In this document: piece after piece, positions 17,557-26,736 of the stretch
How positions within the stretch are numbered: position 1 is the stretch's first letter
How the letters are laid out: every line of letters starts with the position of its first letter
Assembly (NCBI RefSeq): GCF_008710145.1
Contig: NZ_VYKL01000014.1
Span: 92,206 to 156,205, forward strand
Source: Niallia endozanthoxylica
GTDB taxonomy: Bacteria > Bacillota > Bacilli > Bacillales > Cytobacillaceae
Reading direction: 5' to 3'
DNA: 64,000 nucleotides
Position numbers and translations under genes: made by a program
The notes under the pieces: model-generated
Seen by the model: only the letters and a program-made list of their open reading frames with translations
The model's database searches: none
Told to the model about the DNA's origin: nothing

Positions 17557-17841
17557 TTAATTTTTATAAATTTCCACAGAAGATATCCAATCTAAAAAAT
17601 GCCGATAGGGATAATATGTAGTTCCTTTCAACTCAACCTTTGGTGCATCAGGATATTTGCTTAACAGTTCGCTTACCTCCTCTTTACTTAAACCTAAATA
17701 AAGATGCAAATCCTTTTCTTTAATTAATGTAGGATATTGTGTTGGACTTCCTTTAGGGTTCTTAAAATTCTTTAATCCATCCCCAATGAAATAGCCTAAA
17801 CCAATTAATCCAATTCCAATCCAGAAAAAACTTATATCCAA
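17557..17841 (-). CDS. Small membrane-anchored protein of unknown function
   Basis: A 94-residue protein. Residues 3-20 (ISFFWIGIGLIGLGYFIG) form one transmembrane helix. The rest is charged and includes LHLYLGLSKEEVSELLSKYPDAP, a pattern that could be a small helix-turn-helix or excisionase-like fold, and ends near YYPYRHFLDWI. I do not recognise the family. It is monocistronic, convergent with the haemoglobin gene, and has a plausible ribosome binding site (AAGGGG) upstream. Confidence 0.65.
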   Translation of the reverse strand: MDISFFWIGIGLIGLGYFIGDGLKNFKNPKGSPTQYPTLIKEKDLHLYLGLSKEEVSELLSKYPDAPKVELKGTTYYPYRHFLDWISSVEIYKN

Positions 17842-17971
17842 TATAGTAATCCCCTTTTCAATCGATTTTTCTATTATACGATTAAATAAGATGAAAAGTT
17901 TCTATCATTCTATATTAATTGTTTCACGAGGCAATTAGAAACGCTGTTTATAGCAGTATGTTTTTTGAATA

Positions 17972-18025
17972 TAAAAAAAGCCAAAAATATGCATAAAACG
18001 AATGAAAACTTCCATATTTTCGGCT
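17972..18025 (-). terminator. Terminator of the nickel-type ABC operon
   Basis: On the minus strand AGCCGAAAATATG and CATATTTTTGGCT form a 13-bp stem with one mismatch around a loop of about 21 bases, followed by TTTTTTTATATTC. It lies about 120 bases after the last ABC gene. The interval 18026-18141 shows nothing else. Confidence 0.82.
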
Positions 18026-18141
18026 TAGTTATCATTTGTGATATTAAAGAAAAGCACCCAATTATTGAATAAGAAGTAAAAGGGGTCGTAAAATACGGGT
18101 TTGTGAGGTATTTTTGCTCAAACTTTATTTCAAAGCTACCA

Positions 18142-18747
18142 TTAATTAAAATGATTTAACTCAATCACTCGATGACAAAGTCGTTCAATTAGCTTAGCTT
18201 CATGACTGACAACGACTATGCCCATCTCTCTCTTTTTGGCTATACCCATGACAGCCTGCCAAATTTGTGCCTGTGTGATTGCATCAAGCATGGTTGTCAT
18301 TTCATCGGCAATTAGAAACCGAGTATTGGGGCCAAGAGCTCGAGCAACACAAATCCTTTGTAACTCCCCTCCAGATAGTTCATTTGGCCATCTTGTTAAC
18401 CATTCTTGCTCAATCCCTAATACTTCAAGTAATTCTTGACTTGGCTGCCATCCCTCGTTTAGAATTTTGCCCATTTTCCAACGAGGGTTAATCGCTTTTT
18501 CCGGGTGTTGAAACACTAGTTGGACTGGGTGATACCCTTTCTTTTGCACAGGGTATCCATCTAACGTTATCGTTCCTTCAAATGGTTCCTCATAGCCAGC
18601 TAATATCCGGCAAAGCGTTGTTTTCCCATATCCACTAGGTCCAACTAAACCAACAATTTCCCCTGAATTTAATGTGAAATTGACATGTTTAAATAGCCAA
18701 GGTTCTTTTCCATAACGAAAGGCAATATTTTGCGCTCTAAGTTGCAT
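18142..18747 (-). CDS. nikE: ABC transporter ATP-binding protein, NikE/OppF-like, short
   Basis: A 201-residue ABC ATPase with Walker A GPSGYGKTT (about residues 36-44), signature LSGGELQ (about 123-129) and Walker B FLIADE. It is much shorter than OppF or NikE proteins because the C-terminal extension is absent. It overlaps the NikD-like gene by 11 bases. It pairs with that ATPase to power the importer. The symbol reflects position in a nik-like operon controlled by NikR; oligopeptide or metallophore transport cannot be excluded. Confidence 0.8.
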   Translation of the reverse strand: MQLRAQNIAFRYGKEPWLFKHVNFTLNSGEIVGLVGPSGYGKTTLCRILAGYEEPFEGTITLDGYPVQKKGYHPVQLVFQHPEKAINPRWKMGKILNEGWQPSQELLEVLGIEQEWLTRWPNELSGGELQRICVARALGPNTRFLIADEMTTMLDAITQAQIWQAVMGIAKKREMGIVVVSHEAKLIERLCHRVIELNHFN

Positions 18748-19660
18748 GATTACATCTCACCATTCCATTACGTAGATTTCTCATCACTGGTCGTACTTTT
18801 TCGCAATCAGGTGCAGCCATTTCACAACGAGGGGCAAATAAACATCCAGATGGCAATTGATTTGGGTGTGGTTGTGAACCGGCTATAGGGATGAAATCAT
18901 TTTGCGGCAACGCACGCCATAACGCTTTGCTATAAGGGTGTCTTAACTGCTCACCCTTTCCACTAAAATGTTCAACGGGCGAAATTTCCACGGTTGTTCC
19001 TGCATAAAATACCGCAATTTTATCAGCAATTTTGAGCGCTGATTCAATGTCATGTGTTATAAGCATGACAGCACATCCATTGTCAGCAAATTCCTTTAAA
19101 TGGTTAAGTGCTTCTGATATAACAGCAGAATCAAGGCCAGGTGTTGGTTCATCAGCGATGATTACCCGGGCTCCACTAACCATCGCAGTTGCTACAAGTG
19201 TTCTTCTAGCCATACCCCCTGATAATTGAAATGGATACATCTTCTCTACCTCAGTTTTTAAGTGATAACGATTAAAAACTTCTCTTTGTTTCGCTTGAGC
19301 ATTCCCATTCTTAACGGATGTTCGAACCTGTGAGCCGACGCGCATAAGTGGATCAAGATAATTGACCGATTGAGGAATTAATGCGATTTCACTACCACGT
19401 AACACACGTTGACGAGCAGGCGTTAATTCCTCTCCTGCATATTTAATAACACCACTCGTTATAGCATTGCTAGGAAGAATCCCTAATATGGCATGGGCAA
19501 GTAAACTTTTCCCCGATCCACTTGCTCCCACTACCACAAGGATTTCCCCTTCTTCCATTGTTACATCTAAACTTGATATCACTGTACTTTTTTTATACTT
19601 TAGCCCCACTGTATACTGTTTGAATGAAACGGATAAATTTTCTACTTCAAGAATAGGCAT
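18737..19660 (-). CDS. nikD: ABC transporter ATP-binding protein, NikD/OppD-like
   Basis: A 307-residue ABC ATPase: Walker A GASGSGKS (about residues 44-51), signature LSGGMARR, Walker B VIIADEPTPG, and the OppD-type C-terminal cysteine motif CLFAPRCEMAAPDC. It is the fourth gene of the operon, 57 bases downstream of the NikC-like permease gene. Its partner is the short ATPase that overlaps its 3' end. Confidence 0.83.
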   Translation of the reverse strand: MPILEVENLSVSFKQYTVGLKYKKSTVISSLDVTMEEGEILVVVGASGSGKSLLAHAILGILPSNAITSGVIKYAGEELTPARQRVLRGSEIALIPQSVNYLDPLMRVGSQVRTSVKNGNAQAKQREVFNRYHLKTEVEKMYPFQLSGGMARRTLVATAMVSGARVIIADEPTPGLDSAVISEALNHLKEFADNGCAVMLITHDIESALKIADKIAVFYAGTTVEISPVEHFSGKGEQLRHPYSKALWRALPQNDFIPIAGSQPHPNQLPSGCLFAPRCEMAAPDCEKVRPVMRNLRNGMVRCNHAT

Positions 19661-19717
19661 ACATTTCTCCTTTATAAAAATAATGTAGGTGCTTCCCTTA
19701 CTTTATCTAATTCTTCT

Positions 19718-20554
19718 TTATTCATGAGCTCGATTTGGATCAATGAGAATACGTAATTTTTCACCTATTACGTCAAATGTACGCACAACGAGAAGTAAAC
19801 AAAGTCCAGGGAAAAATGCGAGCCACCACATTCCAGAAGACAAATATTTCATCGATTCTGAAAGAATAATTCCAATAGCCGGCTTATGCGGGGATAGTCC
19901 AAGCCCTAAAAAAGTGACAGCTGCTTCATGTAGGATGGCATGGGGAAACAACAACATAAATCCAACGACAATTTGCGGAATAACATGTGGAAAAATATGT
20001 TTCGTTGCAATCCACACATTTGATTTTCCCATCTTTTTAGAAACTTGAACAAATTCGGCTGAACGTATTTGCATCACTTCAGCACGAATGATACGAGCAA
20101 GGCTAGGCCAATGCGTGAGTGCAATTCCCATTACGATTCCTTTAAATCCCCCGCCTAACGAAAAAGCGATAAGAATAAGAGTAACCAGGTGAGGCACACT
20201 TAAGAAAAGGTCAATCAACCACGAAACGATTCGGTCAGCCATTTTCCCCATCGTAGCAGCCATCATCCCCAGAATAATGGCGATGAATGTACTCCCAAAA
20301 GCACCCATTAAGCCCACTCCAACACTTAATGAAAGACCCATGAACGTACGTGAAAACATATCCCTGCCTAGCCAATCTGTACCAAAAGGATGTTCCAGAG
20401 ATGGTGGATAATTTCGGTTTTCAAGATTTGTTGCAATTCTCCCCTCATCAAGGAAAATACCTATTGCTACAACACTCATTAAAAAGGCAAATGCTACTAT
20501 CGTAAGAATCAACATCCTCTGCCTTTTATTTAGTAGTTTAAGAGGTGAAATCAT
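19718..20554 (-). CDS. nikC: ABC transporter permease, NikC/DppC-like
   Basis: A 278-residue permease with about six transmembrane segments, an N-terminal OppC-type segment (about residues 15-33) and the periplasmic HPFGTDWLGRDMFSR motif conserved in DppC/NikC/OppC. The coupling loop EAA-like motif AEFVQVSKKMG is present. It overlaps the NikB-like gene by 4 bases (ATGA). Confidence 0.85.
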   Translation of the reverse strand: MISPLKLLNKRQRMLILTIVAFAFLMSVVAIGIFLDEGRIATNLENRNYPPSLEHPFGTDWLGRDMFSRTFMGLSLSVGVGLMGAFGSTFIAIILGMMAATMGKMADRIVSWLIDLFLSVPHLVTLILIAFSLGGGFKGIVMGIALTHWPSLARIIRAEVMQIRSAEFVQVSKKMGKSNVWIATKHIFPHVIPQIVVGFMLLFPHAILHEAAVTFLGLGLSPHKPAIGIILSESMKYLSSGMWWLAFFPGLCLLLVVRTFDVIGEKLRILIDPNRAHE

Positions 20555-21579
20555 TTCGATCTTCCCCCCCTCATTCTAGGATCTAACAGATGGTAAATCA
20601 GATCGGCTATTAAATTCCCTACAAAAACAAATAGGGCACTAAATAATACTAAACCGAGTAATAATGGAACATCTCCACGTAAACCAGCTTCTACTGTTGC
20701 TTGTCCAAGTCCGGGATAGGAAAACACTTGCTCAGCTAGAACGGCTCCACCAAACAGCTCACTAAATCCGGCAAATTGCAACGTGATGGCTGGTATTGCA
20801 ATATTACGTAATCCATGTCGCCAAAATAAAATAATGCCTCGTTCGCCCCTTGCTCTTGCAAATAGCACATATTCACTAGCCAAAACATCTATTAATTTCT
20901 GACGTGTATGCAAGGCCACATTACCAACTCCAACAATACTAAGTGTCATTGCTGGAAGAATCAGATGCTTGATTTGGTCACCTATCGTAACATCTTCAGC
21001 AAGGACACCAGCAGGTACACCTAAACCGACTGGAAACCAGCCAAGCCAGACGGAAAAAATAATAAGAACTAAAAGACCCATCCAAAATGTGGGGGTAGAA
21101 GCAAGCAAATAACAATACCATTTAATCAAACGATCGATCCAAGTATCTTTTTTCATGGCCGCAACAACACCCATTATAAATCCAATCACTCCAGATAGAA
21201 TCCAGGCTGTTAGCATAAGTACAATGGAATGAAAAAACCTTTCACTTATGACTTCAGAAACTGGCTGGCGATAGATCATAGAAGTCCCCATGTCCCCTGT
21301 CAGCAACGCAGAGCCCCAATTAAAAAACTGCACCAAAATGGGTTGATTTAATCCCCAATATTCAGCAATCTTCTCCCTTTGCTCTGGTCCGACTTTTAAC
21401 ATATCCGCGCCGATATAGGCTTGAATAGGATCAATGGGTGAGTTTTTTATTAATAGAAAGGAAATGAAACAAATAGCAACTAATAAAGTTGCCATTCTTA
21501 TACATTTCAAAAAAACAAAGATTCCTAGTTTTTTGATCTCTACCTTCCCCACCTTACTCAGCCCATTTCCATTCTTCAA
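20551..21579 (-). CDS. nikB: ABC transporter permease, NikB/DppB-like
   Basis: A permease of up to 342 residues with six transmembrane segments and the DppB-type coupling motif EYVLFARARGERGIILFWRHGLRN. The start is uncertain. The longest form begins at a TTG that overlaps nikA by 26 bases; the GTG at 21552, just past the nikA stop, gives a more usual amino terminus (333 residues). It forms the channel with the NikC-like permease. Confidence 0.83.
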   Translation of the reverse strand: MKNGNGLSKVGKVEIKKLGIFVFLKCIRMATLLVAICFISFLLIKNSPIDPIQAYIGADMLKVGPEQREKIAEYWGLNQPILVQFFNWGSALLTGDMGTSMIYRQPVSEVISERFFHSIVLMLTAWILSGVIGFIMGVVAAMKKDTWIDRLIKWYCYLLASTPTFWMGLLVLIIFSVWLGWFPVGLGVPAGVLAEDVTIGDQIKHLILPAMTLSIVGVGNVALHTRQKLIDVLASEYVLFARARGERGIILFWRHGLRNIAIPAITLQFAGFSELFGGAVLAEQVFSYPGLGQATVEAGLRGDVPLLLGLVLFSALFVFVGNLIADLIYHLLDPRMRGGRSK

Positions 21580-23158
21580 TATTGTTTGTCACCGGCCAAC
21601 CGTGTCCATGTGGCTGGATTCTTTGTTTTCCAATATCAAGACCGTCTTTGACCAAATACAAATGGTCGATGTTGACTAGCCATGCCCATGGTGCGTCCCC
21701 TTTTGCGCTCAAGCCGGTTGTTCCATCCCATTGTGCTTTCTTCCAATTCTCCATAGCTTCTTTTGAATCTGTAGCTGCTAGAGCTTTTTCAAAATATTCA
21801 TCTACTTTTTTATTTTTATAAAAACCAGTGTTATAGTAATCTATACCCGCATATTTGCTGCTATATACGTTATACATTTCATGTGGGTCATGACTTCCCC
21901 ATCCCATGAGTACAGCATGTGAATGCATCTTCTGTTCAATCGTATCCCAGCTTGCTCCCTCAACTTTTATGTTAATTCCAAGTGGCTTCACCATATCAGC
22001 AACAGCAATCGCAAGAGATTGGCGAATGGCATCGTCTGCTGGATAATATAAACTAAACTCAGCTTTCAAAGTGTCTTTTTCTAAAATACCGTCACCATCT
22101 GCATCCTTCCAACCAGCATCTTTTAATAGTGTTTTCGCACCTTCCATATCTCCATCTTCAAAAACAGTCTCTGGATTCCACCAAGGCAGACCATCTACAG
22201 AAGTAAAAGCTTTTGATCCGTATCCCTCTAATACTCCGTCAATGAGTGCTTGTCTATCAACGGCCATATTAATTGCATGACGTATGGCTGAATCTGCTGT
22301 CACATCGTTACCAATTGGTAAACCGTCTTCCGTCACATCTCCTGATTTCACATATGGAAACACAATCCCACGATTATCGACTGATTTTACTACTTCTAAC
22401 CTCATGCTAGGCACTTGTTGCTTACTAAATGAAGCTGGAATCGCTGCGACATCCAATTTTCCTGCTTGAGCAGCAGCAAATGTAGCATCTTCATTTAAGA
22501 ATAAAAAGGTGACTTTTTGAAAATAAGGCTGTTTACCATAATATTCAGGGTTAGCCTTGACAATAAGTTGCTGGCCCTTATCCCACTGAACAAGTTGATA
22601 AGGACCTGAGCCAATTGGATTTTCTGCATAATCCTTTCCATATGCATGTTTTGGAACAATTCCGGTTACAACTAGAGAGTTAATAAATGTTGATTGTGCT
22701 TCCTTTAACGTAAATGTTACTTTGAAGTCATCAACTGCTTCGACTTTCTCCAATACATTAAGATCGACTACTGAACCATTCTTTTGTGCTGTTTCGAACG
22801 TAAATTTTACATCATCAGCTGTTAAGACTTTTCCATCTGAAAACTTAACATCATCACGTAAAAGAACCGTCCAAATCTTACCGTCTTCACTCACTTCGTA
22901 ACCTGTTGCAATATCATTGACAATATTGAGGTCATTATCTCTTTTTAATAATGTACTTTGGAATAATGGTGAGCCATAACGTCCCCAACCAGTTGTTGGA
23001 TCAAACCCTGTATCAGGTTCTCCTTCAACAGATAGCATAAGCTCATCCCTGTTGTTTTCTTCCTTAGATTGATCCGATTTTTCTGGTGTACACCCTACTA
23101 ATATAGTAGAAAGGGCAAAAATAACGAAAGCGATTAGTCCAATCCATTTCTTCATCAT
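21554..23158 (-). CDS. nikA: Nickel/peptide-type substrate-binding lipoprotein
   Basis: A 534-residue family 5 solute-binding protein with a lipoprotein signal peptide ending in the lipobox LVGC (cysteine near residue 23). The PDTGFDPTTGWGRYGSPLFQSTL region and the C-terminal QPHGHGWPVTNN segment resemble NikA/NikZ/CntA-type nickel or metallophore-binding proteins rather than oligopeptide receptors. AAGGAG precedes the ATG. It is the first transport gene after nikR. Histidines near the C terminus (HGHGW) could contribute to ligand recognition; this is inference. Confidence 0.82.
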   Translation of the reverse strand: MMKKWIGLIAFVIFALSTILVGCTPEKSDQSKEENNRDELMLSVEGEPDTGFDPTTGWGRYGSPLFQSTLLKRDNDLNIVNDIATGYEVSEDGKIWTVLLRDDVKFSDGKVLTADDVKFTFETAQKNGSVVDLNVLEKVEAVDDFKVTFTLKEAQSTFINSLVVTGIVPKHAYGKDYAENPIGSGPYQLVQWDKGQQLIVKANPEYYGKQPYFQKVTFLFLNEDATFAAAQAGKLDVAAIPASFSKQQVPSMRLEVVKSVDNRGIVFPYVKSGDVTEDGLPIGNDVTADSAIRHAINMAVDRQALIDGVLEGYGSKAFTSVDGLPWWNPETVFEDGDMEGAKTLLKDAGWKDADGDGILEKDTLKAEFSLYYPADDAIRQSLAIAVADMVKPLGINIKVEGASWDTIEQKMHSHAVLMGWGSHDPHEMYNVYSSKYAGIDYYNTGFYKNKKVDEYFEKALAATDSKEAMENWKKAQWDGTTGLSAKGDAPWAWLVNIDHLYLVKDGLDIGKQRIQPHGHGWPVTNNIEEWKWAE

Positions 23159-23240
23159 TTAACACTCCTTACTCGAGTTTTCATTCCTCTTAAAACTTAC
23201 ACACCTAAGGCTGCTGGAGGTTTTTATCATTTATTTAAAA

Positions 23241-23297
23241 CCTTTCATATAGATTTGTACCTTTATGAAAGGATATTTTCACTGTATGGGGTACAAA
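23241..23297. promoter_or_regulatory. Candidate NikR operators upstream of nikA
   Basis: Two dyads overlap here. CCTTTCAT-N16-ATGAAAGG (23241-23272) has the 16-base spacer known from E. coli NikR sites, although the half-sites differ. TTTGTACC-N28-GGTACAAA (23254-23297) is a second, wider dyad. Both lie between nikR and nikA. Which one binds NikR cannot be told by eye. Confidence 0.5.
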
Positions 23298-23320
23298 CAG
23301 GAAAAAACGTTATTCAACTA

Positions 23321-23740
23321 TTAAATCTGATCTACAGGCGCTACGGTAAACTTTCCGTATGCCACTCCTTTTAAACTTGTCAACTTATTGCTGAGCTGCT
23401 GGATATCTTTTACTTTTCCTTTCACGACGATTATTTCAAGGCAACTCTCGTGATTTAAATGGAAATGTGTTGTTGCAATAATTAAATTGTGTACGCTATG
23501 CTGAATGTTTGTCATTTCCTCAAGCAGATTTCGTTGATGATGGTTATAGAATAATAGAATACTTCCTGCAACAATTTGTTCATCACCTTCCCATAATTGT
23601 TGAATAAGCGCATCACGGACAAGATCTCGAACGGCTTCAGAACGATTTTCATATCCTTTCTGTTTTACTAAAAGGTCAAACTTCTCAAGCAAATTCCCCT
23701 CCATTGAAACACCAAATCGTTTTAATGTTGAATCTTGCAC
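23321..23740 (-). CDS. nikR: Nickel-responsive regulator NikR
   Basis: A 139-residue ribbon-helix-helix regulator with an ACT-like C-terminal domain. The N-terminal LKRFGVSMEGNLLEKFD strand-helix is the DNA-binding part. The square-planar nickel ligands are all present: H81, H92, H94 and C100 (QH...HFHLNHESC), each exactly five positions after the E. coli NikR residues 76, 87, 89 and 95. It lies upstream of the ABC genes on the same strand. Nickel-bound NikR normally represses nickel uptake, which supports calling the operon a nickel importer. Confidence 0.93.
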   Translation of the reverse strand: MQDSTLKRFGVSMEGNLLEKFDLLVKQKGYENRSEAVRDLVRDALIQQLWEGDEQIVAGSILLFYNHHQRNLLEEMTNIQHSVHNLIIATTHFHLNHESCLEIIVVKGKVKDIQQLSNKLTSLKGVAYGKFTVAPVDQI

Positions 23741-24090
23741 ACGGCAACATCCTTTCTTTTTTGTCTTAAATTTTCAATTAAGTAACACGAATTTTAAAAT
23801 TTGTAGCACCTTTATACATGCTGAACGTTATATTTGCATGTTTAAACACTTCAATAACCTCTATTTTGATAAAAAACATAGAATCAAATCCTTAAGTACG
23901 GTTTGTTCCAAATATTAACACTAATACTATAATCATAGATATTTTAAATCAAGTTTTTTTTCAACAGTCTTTTTGAGTTTAAGTAAGTTCTTGCCTGTCA
24001 AAACTGCTAACAAGGAAAAAGAAGGAGAACTCAGAATACTAGAAACAATTATCGCTTTACTTTCCTCTTCAATATTCGATAAAATTTGTG

Positions 24091-24096
24091 TATAAT
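24091..24096 (+). promoter_or_regulatory. -10 box of the guanidine riboswitch transcript
   Basis: TATAAT with a weak TTCAAT -35 box 17 bases upstream. It is placed about 25 bases before the aptamer. The rest of 23741-24080 shows no gene I can support. Confidence 0.5.
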
Positions 24097-24119
24097 ATAC
24101 GGTAATTGTATATATTAAA

Positions 24120-24241
24120 TGTTTTCTAGGGTTCCGCAATCATTGTATTGGACTGGTCCGAGAGAAAACTCACGCTTAGACGTGCCACGGAAGGATAAAA
24201 GCCTGGGAGATACTGTTCATCAGATCTCTCAGGCTTTTTTG
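24120..24241 (+). ncRNA. Guanidine-I (ykkC) riboswitch with terminator
   Basis: The conserved ykkC blocks are visible in order: CTAGGGTTCCGC at 24126, TGGTCCGAGAG at 24154, CCACGGAAGGATAAAAGCC at 24185 and CTGGGAGA at 24203. The last block is also the 5' arm of a terminator, GCCTGGGAGAT (24201-24211) pairing with ATCTCTCAGGC (24224-24234), followed by seven T. Guanidinium binding should hold the aptamer and prevent termination, switching on the exporter genes. Confidence 0.95.
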
Positions 24242-24270
24242 TTTCGATAATCGATTGGAGGTGCTATAGA

Positions 24271-24612
24271 ATGAATCAAAACTGGATAAAAGTATTTGTT
24301 GCAGCCTTTTTGGAAGTTTTTTGGGTAATTGGATTAGCTCACGCCTATGACTTTTGGACTTGGACTGGTACCATCATTGCTCTCATTATCAGTAATTATT
24401 TAATGATTACAGCCGCACAAGTGCTCCCCGCTGGGACCGTCTATGCCATTTTTGTCGGATTAGGTACAGCAGGTACGGTCATTTCGGAGATTCTATTCTT
24501 TGGAGAACCGTTCAAATGGGCAAAAATCCTTTTAATCGGATTACTATTGATGGGTGTGATGGGTTTGAAATTAGTTACAGATAACAAGAGTGAGGAAGGA
24601 GCTGAATCCTAA
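24271..24612 (+). CDS. ykkC: Guanidinium exporter, SMR subunit C
   Basis: A 113-residue four-helix small multidrug resistance protein, close in sequence and length to B. subtilis YkkC (GdnC). The family glutamate is in the first helix (FLEVFWVIGL), followed by the YAIFVGLGTAGTV segment typical of the Gdx branch. GGAGG lies upstream. It sits under a guanidine-I riboswitch, and its stop shares one base with the start of the partner gene (TAATG). The two probably form a heterodimer that exports guanidinium in exchange for protons. Confidence 0.93.
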   Translation: MNQNWIKVFVAAFLEVFWVIGLAHAYDFWTWTGTIIALIISNYLMITAAQVLPAGTVYAIFVGLGTAGTVISEILFFGEPFKWAKILLIGLLLMGVMGLKLVTDNKSEEGAES

Positions 24613-24926
24613 TGGCTTGGTTTTCTTTAATTTTAGCCGGCTTATTCGAGGCATTTGGTGTCGCCATGATTAATCAATTGTCGGTAAAACGCAATGGGCA
24701 AACAATTGTATTATTAATTTTGGGATTTGGTTTAAGTCTTCTATTATTAAGTTATTCCATGAATGTTATTCCTATGGGGACAGCGTATGCGATTTGGACA
24801 GGAATTGGTGTCGTTGGCGGTACCTTTGTTGGAATGATCTTTTATGGTGAATCCAAAGACTGGAAGAGACTCGTTTTTATTGCCATGGTTTTATCTGCTG
24901 CCATTGGACTAAAACTAGTTTCATAA
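24612..24926 (+). CDS. ykkD: Guanidinium exporter, SMR subunit D
   Basis: A 104-residue SMR protein homologous to YkkD (GdnD), with the essential glutamate in the first helix (GLFEAFGVAMIN) and YAIWTGIGVVGG in the third. It starts within the stop codon of ykkC, which favours matched synthesis of the two halves of a heterodimer. Confidence 0.93.
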   Translation: MAWFSLILAGLFEAFGVAMINQLSVKRNGQTIVLLILGFGLSLLLLSYSMNVIPMGTAYAIWTGIGVVGGTFVGMIFYGESKDWKRLVFIAMVLSAAIGLKLVS

Positions 24927-25023
24927 GAGTAAGGAAAATAAGTTAATATGGCTAATAAAATAGACTATGTTAACGAATCATGTTGATCAGTCAGATTTTT
25001 GACTCATCCGTAAAAAATAAAAA

Positions 25024-25060
25024 ACCAGCAGTAGAATACGAATTTCCACTGCTGATTTTT
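25024..25060. terminator. Bidirectional terminator between ykkD and thrC
   Basis: CAGCAGT and ACTGCTG arms, extended by GAA/TTT around a small bulge, with A-rich sequence on the left and ATTTTTAA on the right. It can end ykkCD on the plus strand and thrC on the minus strand. Confidence 0.78.
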
Positions 25061-25064
25061 AACT

Positions 25065-26477
25065 TTACTTCACATCTGCTAAAGAAGAACGAAAATGCTT
25101 TTCAAGCTGGCGGCAGATTTCCTCATTGCTTGCTTCAACCACTTCTAGATATTGTGGCTTTTCAAACAACGCCTTAATTTCTTCCGGATAGGTTTGTTCA
25201 ATCTCACAACGTTCAATCGATTCATTGAATTTTGCTGGATGGGCAGTAGAAAGAGTTACACAAGTTTCCCCTTGCTCATTGCATGCTTCATATGCAGCAA
25301 CACCACATGAAGTATGTGGATCTAATAGATAGTTTGTTTCCCCATGATACTTACTAATCGTGTTCAAGCACTCTTCGCCCTGTACCCCATAAGCCGCAAA
25401 ATCTGCTTGTACTTGACGCAGTTGCTCTTCGTTGACTGTTATCTTTCCTTCAGCTTTAAACTGATCCATAAAGACTGTAGTTGCATTAGAACTTTCACCT
25501 AATAGATAGTATAAATAACGCTCAAAGTTGCTTGCTACCTGAATATCCATTGAAGGACTATAGGTGCTGTGGAACTCACCTGGTTGGTAAACTCCTTCTT
25601 TAATGAAGCGCTCTAGAATATTATTTTCATTTGTAGCAACAATTAGCTTTCCAACAGGCAGACCCATTCTCTTCGCTAAATAGCCAGCAAAAATGTCTCC
25701 GAAGTTTCCTGTCGGTACACTAAAGTTAAGGCTCTGAATGTCTTTTTCTTTTGCTACTTGGAAATAAGCATAGAAATAATAGACTGTTTGCGCTAATATG
25801 CGGGCAAAGTTAATGGAATTTATGGCACGAAGATGATATTTTTCTTTGAAATCTAAATCAGCAAAGATTTCCTTGATAATTCGCTGACCGTCATCAAACG
25901 TTCCTTCAATTGCCAAATTTAACACACTTTCATCATCAACGGTCGTCATTTGCAGCTCTTGCACCTTACTTACCTTTCCATGAGGATGCAGTATACAAAT
26001 GCGGATGCCTTCTTTACCCCTTACACCTTCAATGGCAGATGCTCCTGTATCACCAGAAGTTGCACCAAGAATATTGATAGTTACTCCCGTCTTCTTTGCA
26101 ATATAAGAATATAGATTCCCTAAAAATTGCAGCGCCACATCTTTAAAGGCAAAGGTCGGGCCGTGGAACAATTCCAGTACATACATGTCATCCTTCAGCT
26201 TTACAACCGGAGTGACCTCGGATGAACGGAAAGTACCATAGCTTTTGTTAATTAATTCCTTTAGTTCGTTTTCAGGAATTTCGCCAGCAACATAATATGA
26301 AATAATTTCAAATGCTAATTCTTGATAGCTTAGCTTGGACAATTCCTGCAGTTTCTCTTCAGACAGCTGCGGAATTTTTTCCGGAACTAACAATCCTCCG
26401 TCCGTAGCCAGCCCCATTAAAACAGTATCAATAAAACCAATTTTGCTTACATTCCCACGTGTACTAATGTATTTCAT
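25065..26477 (-). CDS. thrC: Threonine synthase
   Basis: A 470-residue PLP enzyme of the long (E. coli/yeast-like) threonine synthase group, starting MKYISTRGNVSK. The PLP lysine is in HGPTFAFKDVALQ, and the phosphate-binding loop is GATSGDTGASA. It makes threonine from O-phosphohomoserine. The start at 26477 has GGAGGAC 4 to 5 bases upstream; a longer reading frame exists but adds an implausible hydrophobic leader. It is monocistronic. The upstream region shows no T-box or other amino-acid leader that I can recognise. Confidence 0.92.
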   Translation of the reverse strand: MKYISTRGNVSKIGFIDTVLMGLATDGGLLVPEKIPQLSEEKLQELSKLSYQELAFEIISYYVAGEIPENELKELINKSYGTFRSSEVTPVVKLKDDMYVLELFHGPTFAFKDVALQFLGNLYSYIAKKTGVTINILGATSGDTGASAIEGVRGKEGIRICILHPHGKVSKVQELQMTTVDDESVLNLAIEGTFDDGQRIIKEIFADLDFKEKYHLRAINSINFARILAQTVYYFYAYFQVAKEKDIQSLNFSVPTGNFGDIFAGYLAKRMGLPVGKLIVATNENNILERFIKEGVYQPGEFHSTYSPSMDIQVASNFERYLYYLLGESSNATTVFMDQFKAEGKITVNEEQLRQVQADFAAYGVQGEECLNTISKYHGETNYLLDPHTSCGVAAYEACNEQGETCVTLSTAHPAKFNESIERCEIEQTYPEEIKALFEKPQYLEVVEASNEEICRQLEKHFRSSLADVK

Positions 26478-26736
26478 AATGTCCTCCAAAGTTATAAAAG
26501 ATATATTCTTATCGTTACCTAAAATCGGTTTAGAGTCAATAAGAATTATACTGAAATACCTGAATTTTTTAATATACTCTAAGATTAACACTAACTAGCT
26601 TATTTATTATGTAAATATAACAGAAATCAATCCACTCTTACAAAAATTTAAGGTAGGTTTATGATTAATTATTCATAATAGGACTAAATAAATAATACGC
26701 AATTAATACATATTGCAATTTAAAAGGAGAATATAA

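Noticed and set aside
18142..23158. Oligopeptide (Opp) importer
   Set aside because: Not fully excluded, but NikR with all nickel ligands directly upstream makes nickel or a nickel complex more likely.
23933..24139. 68-residue minus-strand reading frame
   Set aside because: No ribosome binding site, poor composition, and it overlaps the promoter and start of the guanidine-I riboswitch.
26478..26720. T-box or other amino-acid leader upstream of thrC
   Set aside because: I found no T-box sequence (TGGNACCGCG-like) and no terminator/antiterminator pair there.
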